Part shown: piece after piece, positions 58,281 to 64,000 of the stretch | How positions within the stretch are numbered: the stretch's first letter is position 1 | How the letters are laid out: each line of letters begins with the position of its first letter | Origin: JAGIBJ01 sp032119595 | Lineage (GTDB): Bacteria; Actinomycetota; Thermoleophilia; Solirubrobacterales; Solirubrobacteraceae | NCBI GenBank assembly: GCA_032119595.1 | Contig: JAUMBQ010000007.1 | Span: forward strand, 1 to 64,000 | Length of the DNA: 64,000 nucleotides | Reading direction: 5' to 3' | Notes under the pieces: model-generated | What the model was told of the DNA's origin: nothing | Seen by the model: the letters and a program-made list of their open reading frames with translations, nothing else | Databases searched by the model: none | Program-made: the position numbers and the translations under genes

Positions 58281-59480
58281 GTGCGTCAACGCCCGCTTCC
58301 CGCCCCTCCTTGGGAGCAGTACCGCACCGACCTCAGCTCATGGCGTCGGTGGAAGTCCGTCGTAGCGGTGCTGATCGTTGTTGCCACGGTCACGGCAACG
58401 CTTGCGCTCGAAGCCGAGTCCTCCACCCGGGGTGGAGCGATGCCGCTGATCGCGGCGCTTCTAAACACCGTGCCGTTGGCCTTGGCTGGCCTCGTGCTCC
58501 TGCTCCCTGACCGCGACGTCGTCACGGTCACGCAGGCGGGACTCCAGCCGACCCAGCGCGAACCAGCCATGGTGCCGGCCGCCCATGTGACGAGGGTCGA
58601 AGCCCGCTGGTGGATGTGCGAGCGGCGGGGGAACAAAAGCCCGGATGTCAGCGTCAATCTCGCGGTTCCACTCACGGACGGGCGGCACGTCATGCTGCCC
58701 GCCCTACGCCGGTCTGAGCTTGAGCGCCGATCCTGCCGCATCTTGGTTTCGACCTCAGAGCACCCGGCCTGGGAGCCGCTCCTCAACGACGCCGGGGTCC
58801 CCGTCCTGTGGCGGGTCGTCACCGACGCTGAGCTGGCGGAGTGCATGACCCTGAGGATCAGTGCACTCGTTGATCGCCGCGAGGCACCGCAGCCCGCGCG
58901 GGCGTCCGATCTGGTGCTCCATACGCTCGAGGGAACCACGGGAACGCGGCTCGGGCGCGGCATCCGTCGGAATACCAAGCGCGAAACCCGGGCGACGACC
59001 TGGGCCGACAACGTCACGATCGCGCCACCTCCGGCGGTCCTAACCCCACGGACGGGCGCTGCCGTCCCCACCTGGACCGACTTTGGGACGCCCGCTCGGT
59101 ACTGGTCACGAGTGAGCCTCGCCGAGCCGGCCCTTCCCTGGCGGCCGCGCGAACTCCGGTTCGAGGGGACCGGACTCCGGCTCTGTGGGCCGATCCGTTC
59201 CGCCTTGATCCCCTACGCGGCGATCGACCGCTTCGAAGTAGGCCTTCGCGACCTCGGGTACTGGCACCTCAGCGTGCGCGGGATCGACGGGCAACTCACC
59301 GACCTCCCTGGACTCGTTCGCGGCGCAGGCAACCACCTCTATTGGAGTTCCGATCTGACGTCCGCTCGCCGAAGCCCCGACGACTCCCTTCCCTGGGGCA
59401 CCGATGACGACGACCTCGTCGCCGCCCGACTCAACGCCCACCTGGCGGCCATTCGAGCTCGGCACCCACAGCCGGCCTAG
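58281..59480 (+). CDS. hypothetical membrane protein
   Basis: About 399 residues from GTG 58281; an ATG at 58197 is in frame, but the extra 28 residues look unstructured. Two hydrophobic helices (SVVAVLIVVATVTATLALEA; LIAALLNTVPLALAGLVLLL) are followed by a long soluble part. Two PH-like or strand-rich stretches (VTVTQAGLQPTQREPAMVPA; LRFEGTGLRLCGPIRSALIP with IPYAAIDRFEVGLR) look like repeated bacterial PH-type halves. No catalytic motif is seen. It converges on the glycosidase-like gene. Confidence 0.6.
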   Translation: MRQRPLPAPPWEQYRTDLSSWRRWKSVVAVLIVVATVTATLALEAESSTRGGAMPLIAALLNTVPLALAGLVLLLPDRDVVTVTQAGLQPTQREPAMVPAAHVTRVEARWWMCERRGNKSPDVSVNLAVPLTDGRHVMLPALRRSELERRSCRILVSTSEHPAWEPLLNDAGVPVLWRVVTDAELAECMTLRISALVDRREAPQPARASDLVLHTLEGTTGTRLGRGIRRNTKRETRATTWADNVTIAPPPAVLTPRTGAAVPTWTDFGTPARYWSRVSLAEPALPWRPRELRFEGTGLRLCGPIRSALIPYAAIDRFEVGLRDLGYWHLSVRGIDGQLTDLPGLVRGAGNHLYWSSDLTSARRSPDDSLPWGTDDDDLVAARLNAHLAAIRARHPQPA

Positions 59481-59518
59481 CGAGCCTCCCAAAAGCCGTC
59501 AGGCACCGATCCGATCCC

Positions 59519-59569
59519 GCGCTGAGCGGCCATTTTGTGTTGCCCTGACAGCAGATAATGGCCGTTCAC
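59519..59569. repeat. intergenic hairpin repeat, family B copy 3
   Basis: The 51-bp element of 22446 and 22507 occurs again, with arms TGAGCGGCCA and TGGCCGTTCA. It lies between the ends of the convergent membrane protein and glycosidase-like genes, where it could terminate both. Confidence 0.85.
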
Positions 59570-59625
59570 CACGGATGGGCGGCCGGCAGGCCGCCGGCTC
59601 GGCCGAGCCGGGCCGGCCGGCCGGC

Positions 59626-60909
59626 TTAGCCGCCGAACTGCTCTGGGTTGCCGGGGCATCGCTCGGCTGGGAGGTCGGCGAGGCCGCAGACGAAGGGGCG
59701 GGCGCGGCCGGAGCGATCGGCGATGGCGCTGTCCCAGCCGTCCTGATTGCGGTTCTGGGGCGCCGCCGGGGGCGTGAGGAGGTAGAGCGCGACGCGGGTC
59801 GGGGCGCGCTCGATCCGAGCGCGCAGCGATTCGCCGCGGGCGCGCTGAGCACCGGGCTTGCCGGTGATACCGGCGCGGCCCGAGAGCCGCGCGGTCACTT
59901 CGGTCAACCAGACCGGGGCCGGGGCGACCGCGGCTTCGAACCCGTCGAGAACGTGCGCCTTCGCGGGTGCCGTGAGGTCGCGGTACGGGTGAATCGCCCA
60001 CGCCGGCGGCGCGACCCCGCCCGCGCCCTCGACAAAGGCATCGCGCAGGCGCAGCAGCGTCGGAAGGTCGCGGTCTGCGAACTCGCCAGCCAGCACGCGG
60101 TCCGCCCCGACGATCGCCGCGGCCTTCGTCCAATACTCCCCCGCGCGCCGCGCCGCGCCGACCTCGCCGAAGGCATCGAGCAGCGTGAACGTCGGATGAT
60201 CGGGCTCGTTCCACGCGGTGAACCGCAGGTCCGCGGACGGCGCCGCCGCAACGACCGCGTCCCGAAGCTCGCGGAAGAGATGCTCGTAAAGCGCGGGGGT
60301 CGGGTATTCGCATGACCGCAGCGCCTCGCCTGCGGCGAGCTCGCCGCGCTCAGCGGCCGCCGGGGCTCCGCGCCGGCCACATCGCGTGAAGTCGTGCGCC
60401 CGGATCGACACGATCGCGGCCGTACCCGCGGGCGCCGCCGCAAGGAGCGCACCAAAAGCCCGCACCTCGGCCATCTCGTCACTGCCGGGCACGGTTCGGC
60501 GCGTCACGTCGATCGGGAACTGCGTGCGCAGCATGGGTGGTTTGCCCGCAATGGCGGTGAGGCAACCCGCCGCAGCTCGGAACGCCGCGAGTTCGGGCGG
60601 CGATGCCGCCAGGCGATTGGGGCGCGGAATCCCGAGCCCGAGGGCGCCGTCGCCCACCAGCACGGCTGGCTTGCAGTCGCTCGTCGGGAACGCGGTCTGG
60701 TCGACGGGCGTCGACGCCGTGGACGTCGCCGGCGGGGGCGGTGACGCGATCGCACGAGCCGCCGTTGGCGTCGACCTGGCGGGGGCGTCGTCGCGTCCGC
60801 CTCCGATCCCGAGCGCCAGGGCCACGACGGCCGCTGCTCCCAAGATGGCCGCGGCAAAGACGGCAGGACGGAGCCAAAAACGTCGAACGTCGGAGCGGCT
60901 CACCGCCAC
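59626..60909 (-). CDS. membrane-anchored clan GH-A-type glycosidase-like protein
   Basis: 427 residues. The N-terminal anchor helix FAAAILGAAAVVALALGIGG is followed by a Pro/Thr-rich spacer (about 45-75). The rest looks like a (beta/alpha)8 barrel. AWNEP at 232-236 and WLTEVT at 334-339 fit the acid/base Glu235 and nucleophile Glu337 of clan GH-A enzymes (GH5/GH39-like), spaced about 100 residues apart as expected. A role in cell-wall or exopolysaccharide cleavage is inferred from this and from the nearby NlpC/P60 gene. No profile search was possible. Confidence 0.6.
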   Translation of the reverse strand: MAVSRSDVRRFWLRPAVFAAAILGAAAVVALALGIGGGRDDAPARSTPTAARAIASPPPPATSTASTPVDQTAFPTSDCKPAVLVGDGALGLGIPRPNRLAASPPELAAFRAAAGCLTAIAGKPPMLRTQFPIDVTRRTVPGSDEMAEVRAFGALLAAAPAGTAAIVSIRAHDFTRCGRRGAPAAAERGELAAGEALRSCEYPTPALYEHLFRELRDAVVAAAPSADLRFTAWNEPDHPTFTLLDAFGEVGAARRAGEYWTKAAAIVGADRVLAGEFADRDLPTLLRLRDAFVEGAGGVAPPAWAIHPYRDLTAPAKAHVLDGFEAAVAPAPVWLTEVTARLSGRAGITGKPGAQRARGESLRARIERAPTRVALYLLTPPAAPQNRNQDGWDSAIADRSGRARPFVCGLADLPAERCPGNPEQFGG

Positions 60910-60990
60910 ACCATGGCGTAGCTCACCCCGGGCGAACCCCGATGCCCGTGGACGCCGCAGGTCATCGACCCGCGCCGCCGCGCCATCGCG

Positions 60991-62646
60991 CTAGTCCTGG
61001 TCGGGCACGCCGGGCGGCGACCCGAGGAGGTCTTCTTCGTCGGTCGCGGCGATCTCGGCTGCGATGAGCCCGTGCTCGTCGCTCATCACGTCGTCACCTT
61101 CGACCTCGGCGCCCTCGTGGAAGTCCTCGTGGAGCCCCTCGTCGTCGTCGAGTTCGAGGTCATCGAGATCGTCGCCCTCGAGGGCGGCATCATCGGCGGG
61201 CAGGTCGGCGTAGGAGTCGTCGGTCGTCTCCGCTTCCCAGTCGATCTCCTCGCCGGAGCCGAAGTCCTCGTCCCACGCGTCAGCCTCGACCGGTCCACGC
61301 TCGCTCGTCGCCTTCCCGCGACGATCCTCGGTGCCGCGCCGCGTGGTGCCACGCTCGACGAGATCCATGATGATCGGGATACCGGCGAGGCCGAAGCGCT
61401 CACGCATGCGGTTCTCGAGGAAGTACGCGTAGTCGCGGGTGATGAGCCGGCGCGAGTTGACCTGGATGGAGAAGCGCGGCGGGCGCGTCTCGATCTGGGC
61501 GCCGTAGATCAACTTGAGGCGCTTGCCGCGCACGAGCGGCGGCTGGCGGATCTGCGTGACCTCGCCGAGCCAGCGGTTGAACTGCGGCGTCGGGATGCGG
61601 CCGTGGACGCGATCGCCGAGGGCCATCGCCTCGCGGATCAGCCGGTCGACGTGGCGACCCGTGAGCGCGGACGCCGTGAGCACCGGCGGGCGCTGGCGCA
61701 GCTTGGTCGCGACGAACGCGCGCTGATGGATGAGCTCGTCCTCGTCCATGGTCGTGATGTCCCACTTGTTCAGGACGAGCGCGGTGGCGCAGCCCGACTC
61801 CATCGCAAGCTGGGCAACGCGAAGATCCTGGCTGGTGACGCCCTCGCTGGCGTCGCACACGATGAGCGCCACGTCGGCGCGATCGGCGGCACGCCGGGAG
61901 CGCAGGCCCATGTAGTACTCGATGTCGTTGGCGACCTTCGCCTGGCGGCGCAGGCCGGCGGTGTCGACGAGGATCACCTCGCGGCCATCGATCTCGAGCT
62001 TGAGGTCGATCGCATCACGGGTGGTGCCGGCGACGTCGGACACGATCACGCGGTCCTTGCCGATGATGCGGTTCATCAGACTCGACTTGCCGACGTTCGG
62101 GCGGCCGAGGAACGCGAGGCGGATGGCGTCGTCGGCTTCGGGCTCGGGGTCGGTCTCGGGGAGGAGTTCCACCACGCGGTCGAGCAGGTCGCCGGTGCCG
62201 AGGCCCTGCATGGCCGACACGGGGATCGGGTCGCCGAGGCCGAGGCGGTAGCCGTCGGCGGCGTAGGGAATCGAGGCGGCGCCGTCGATCTTGTTGGCCG
62301 CGAGCACGACCGGGATGCCGCGGTTGCGCAGCAGCTGGGCAAGTTCTTCGTCGCCCGGGCGGACGCCGGCTTTGCCGTCGAACACGAAGACGGCCATCAC
62401 GGCCTCATCGAGCGCGTGAGCGGCCTGCTCGCGGATGGAGCCGGCAATCGGATCGAGGTCCTGATCGTCGAGGCCACCGGTGTCGATCAGCGTGAACTGG
62501 CGACCGTTCCACTCGCAGTTGATCTCCTTGCGATCCCGCGTAATGCCGGGCTGCTCGTGCACGACCGCCTCGCGGGTTCCGCTGAGGCGGTTGACCAGCG
62601 AGCTCTTCCCGACGTTCGGGTACCCGACGATTGCGACCTTATGCAC
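60991..62646 (-). CDS. der: ribosome biogenesis GTPase Der with acidic tail
   Basis: 551 residues with two GTPase domains, Walker A at 8-16 (GYPNVGKSS) and at 181-189 (GRPNVGKSS), G3 DTGGL and DTAGL, and G4 NKID and NKWD. A C-terminal KH-like domain ends near residue 440. The last 107 residues are a strongly acidic tail (ALEGDDLDDLELDDDEGLHE) absent from standard Der. Der acts in 50S assembly. Start ATG 62646. It is divergent from the tiny-ORF/MFS locus. Confidence 0.95.
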   Translation of the reverse strand: MHKVAIVGYPNVGKSSLVNRLSGTREAVVHEQPGITRDRKEINCEWNGRQFTLIDTGGLDDQDLDPIAGSIREQAAHALDEAVMAVFVFDGKAGVRPGDEELAQLLRNRGIPVVLAANKIDGAASIPYAADGYRLGLGDPIPVSAMQGLGTGDLLDRVVELLPETDPEPEADDAIRLAFLGRPNVGKSSLMNRIIGKDRVIVSDVAGTTRDAIDLKLEIDGREVILVDTAGLRRQAKVANDIEYYMGLRSRRAADRADVALIVCDASEGVTSQDLRVAQLAMESGCATALVLNKWDITTMDEDELIHQRAFVATKLRQRPPVLTASALTGRHVDRLIREAMALGDRVHGRIPTPQFNRWLGEVTQIRQPPLVRGKRLKLIYGAQIETRPPRFSIQVNSRRLITRDYAYFLENRMRERFGLAGIPIIMDLVERGTTRRGTEDRRGKATSERGPVEADAWDEDFGSGEEIDWEAETTDDSYADLPADDAALEGDDLDDLELDDDEGLHEDFHEGAEVEGDDVMSDEHGLIAAEIAATDEEDLLGSPPGVPDQD

Positions 62647-62766
62647 AAGGTTCAGGGTACGGGAGCGCAGGCTTCGGGGCTGAGTGGGGTAACGCGCGAC
62701 TTCTTGCGTCCGAGGCGGCTGGCCTCCCGAGCGCCGCGGATGCGCGTGCCCTGGACGAAAAGTGCC

Positions 62767-62796
62767 TTGACGGAGCCCGCTCTACCACCATAGAGT
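62767..62796 (+). promoter_or_regulatory. sigma-70-type promoter for the tiny-ORF/MFS transcript
   Basis: TTGACG (62767-62772), 18-bp spacer, TAGAGT (62791-62796): a near-consensus -35/-10 pair, unusual in this GC-rich DNA. Start would be near 62803, giving a leader of about 90 bases before the first nine-codon ORF. Confidence 0.6.
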
Positions 62797-62892
62797 TTGG
62801 CGCGTAGCCACAACGGATTCCCCGGCGTCGCTTGCCCCGATGTGATGTCGGGTCGGGCCTGCGCTGAGCGTCCGACGACCAAGGAGCGACGC

Positions 62893-62922
62893 ATGTACGA
62901 GTCCCCACAGCGCTTTGGATGA
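62893..62922 (+). CDS. nine-residue peptide MYESPQRFG, tandem copy 1
   Basis: ATG to TGA encodes MYESPQRFG. AAGGAG at 62881-62886 gives a strong ribosome binding site at proper spacing. The 13 bases CGACCAAGGAGCG before it are repeated before the second copy. Shared Tyr, Glu, Ser, Pro, Arg and Gly residues all use different codons between the copies, evidence of selection on the peptide. Function is unknown. Confidence 0.6.
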   Translation: MYESPQRFG

Positions 62923-62933
62923 GCGGAGCCCCC

Positions 62934-62969
62934 GCGCGGGCTGCGAGCACTCCTCTTAGCAGCCCGCGC
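62934..62969 (+). terminator. perfect 11-bp hairpin between the tiny ORFs
   Basis: GCGCGGGCTGC (62934-62944) pairs with GCAGCCCGCGC (62959-62969). A C-rich, G-poor stretch follows (CACCTCCCCCTCCCCCTGTC). There is no T run. It could be an attenuator, a rho-dependent stop region or an mRNA stabiliser. Confidence 0.6.
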
Positions 62970-63027
62970 GTGCCCCTCGACGGAGTCACCTCCCCCTCCC
63001 CCTGTCACGTCGACCAAGGAGCGTCAC

Positions 63028-63057
63028 ATGTATGAATCACCGCATCGAATGGGCTGA
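63028..63057 (+). CDS. nine-residue peptide MYESPHRMG, tandem copy 2
   Basis: ATG to TGA encodes MYESPHRMG. AAGGAG at 63016-63021 is its ribosome binding site. It differs from copy 1 at residues 6 and 8 (Q/H, F/M). The stop is directly followed by GTG, in frame with the MFS gene. Confidence 0.6.
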   Translation: MYESPHRMG

Positions 63058-63114
63058 GTGAATCGCGTTCGGCGCGCTGCCACGATACGGTCGCGGCGGC
63101 GCGCCGACGACACC

Positions 63115-64000
63115 ATGCTGAGTTCCCTTTCGATCCCCGGCGTGCGCCGCCTCACCGCGCTCTACGCCACGGCGGAACTCATCGACTGGTGCGGCAGCAT
63201 CGCGCTGATGCTCCTCGTGTACGGGCACACCGGCAGCGCGCTCAGCGCTGGCGGCATGTTGGTCTGCAAACAGATCGTGCCGGGGCTCCTCACGCCGCTG
63301 ACAGGTCGCCTCTTGGATCGTGCCCCCACGGTCCGGGTCGTCGCGCTCGGGTTCGCCATCCAAGCCAGCGCGATCCTCGCGGTTTCGGCGTTCGGTTACG
63401 GCCCCATCCTCTTCGCCCTTGCGATCGGGTCTGGCCTCGGCGGCACGCTGACCCGTGCTTCGTTCCGCGCGACCGTCGCACGAACGCTCGCCGGCGACGC
63501 GCGCAGGGCAGCCAACGCCCTCCTCAATGCCACGATGGGCTTCGTCTCCCTCATCGGGCCGGGCATCGGCGCGGTGCTGGTCACGGCCACTTCGCCTCAG
63601 ACCGGGCTTGCGGCCACTGGCGCCGTCGGTCTCGCGGCCGCGGCCGTCGCGCTCATCAGCTCACGAAGCGCGATCGGAGTTCCCGCTCCTGCCACGGCTA
63701 CGACCGTCGCAGCGGCCGCACCCGCCAGGGCAAGCGCCGGGTCGCGCCTGTCCGCGTCTGGGAGCGGCCCTCGCACGCACTCCATCGGTCCGCCTGCTCC
63801 CGGCACGACGGCGCCCCGCGCCCCGTCCGCGCTCCCGTCTGCTGGGCTGCACCTCGCTCATGGCCCCACCACGCCAACACCTCGCCCCCGCACCGAGTCG
63901 ATCGGCCCACCCAGCGCCACCGGAGCCAACCTTCCGGCGTTGGCGTCGACCTCGGAACCGCAGGCCGTAAGTGCGCTCCCGCTGCCCTTGCCGCTGCTGC
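63115..64000 (+). CDS. MFS transporter, 3'-truncated by window end
   Basis: About 295 residues are visible and the frame is open at the edge. MLSSLSIPGVRRLTALYATA begins TM1. PLTGRLLDRAPTVRVVALG is the conserved TM2-3 loop, and RASFRATVARTLAGDARRAA follows TM4. About six helices lead into a long Ala/Pro/Ser-rich central loop (from about residue 185), where RTHSIGPP and RTESIGPP form an internal repeat. An in-frame GTG at 63058, right after the second tiny ORF, would add 19 basic residues. The substrate is unknown. Translation may be coupled to the tiny ORF. Confidence 0.8.
   Translation, partial: MLSSLSIPGVRRLTALYATAELIDWCGSIALMLLVYGHTGSALSAGGMLVCKQIVPGLLTPLTGRLLDRAPTVRVVALGFAIQASAILAVSAFGYGPILFALAIGSGLGGTLTRASFRATVARTLAGDARRAANALLNATMGFVSLIGPGIGAVLVTATSPQTGLAATGAVGLAAAAVALISSRSAIGVPAPATATTVAAAAPARASAGSRLSASGSGPRTHSIGPPAPGTTAPRAPSALPSAGLHLAHGPTTPTPRPRTESIGPPSATGANLPALASTSEPQAVSALPLPLPLL

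Noticed and set aside
61072..62793. 573-codon plus-strand ORF opposite der
   Set aside because: Der has both GTPase domains on the minus strand.
62893..63057. Canonical lasso peptide or microcin C precursor
   Set aside because: The peptides stop after nine residues with no core region for a lasso, and they end in Gly rather than the Asn needed by MccB; no maturation gene is visible before the window ends.

Overview
The window is high-GC, densely packed bacterial DNA with many GTG starts and 4-bp ATGA/GTGA gene overlaps. Three things point to Actinobacteriota, probably a Solirubrobacterales-type lineage (Thermoleophilia): a SepIVA/DivIVA-like coiled-coil gene beside coaD, several secreted proteins joining RTX repeats or a TolB propeller to a C-terminal PASTA-like domain, and gene orders typical of the phylum. 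This placement is an inference; no rRNA or tRNA gene was seen.

Layout. 0-12.7 kb: a left-truncated methyltransferase, a cytochrome P450, a nitronate monooxygenase, then a minus-strand core operon rpmF-plsX-acpP-rnc-smc. yceD, the usual partner of rpmF, is separated from it by an opposite-strand GNAT gene and two hairpin repeats. An acyl-CoA synthetase precedes yceD. 12.9-15.7 kb: two translationally coupled secreted proteins (RTX + PASTA-like; TolB propeller + PASTA-like). 15.7-22.4 kb: a hypothetical gene, the SepIVA-like gene, coaD, rsmD, recG, fakA-like and rpmB. 22.4-24 kb: hairpin repeats, a hypothetical protein, an orphan ribbon-helix-helix antitoxin with a truncated toxin remnant, and a small membrane protein. 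24.1-27.9 kb: riboflavin operon ribD-ribE-ribBA-ribH plus a small membrane protein. 28-34.3 kb: a six-gene operon of GntR regulator, ATPase, two permeases, BMP-family lipoprotein and a cysteine hydrolase, probably for uptake and hydrolysis of a nitrogen-rich small molecule. 34.5-43 kb: an MFS exporter with a His-rich N-terminus and a glycan-assembly cluster (two membrane glycosyltransferases, a DPM1-like GT2, a methyltransferase, a flippase with a large cytoplasmic insertion). 43.4-46.4 kb: tandem duplicated secreted RTX proteins. 46.4-53.3 kb: priA-def-fmt-rsmB-HAD-zinc ribbon-rpe. 53.5-55.8 kb: an FMO/Baeyer-Villiger-type monooxygenase and an SDR on the opposite strand, next to metK (55.9-57.1 kb). 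57.4-62.6 kb: NlpC/P60 peptidase, a hypothetical membrane protein, a membrane-anchored glycosidase-like protein and the GTPase Der.

The most unusual signal is at 62.77-63.06 kb. A near-consensus promoter is followed by two nine-codon ORFs (MYESPQRFG and MYESPHRMG). Each has the same strong ribosome binding site context, a long perfect hairpin lies between them, and an MFS transporter gene follows and runs off the right edge. Every residue the two peptides share except Met is encoded by a different synonymous codon, as expected if the peptide itself is selected. This could be a leader-peptide attenuator or a minimal peptide-plus-exporter system.

The intergenic spaces also carry three unrelated families of near-palindromic repeats, each present as a tandem pair.
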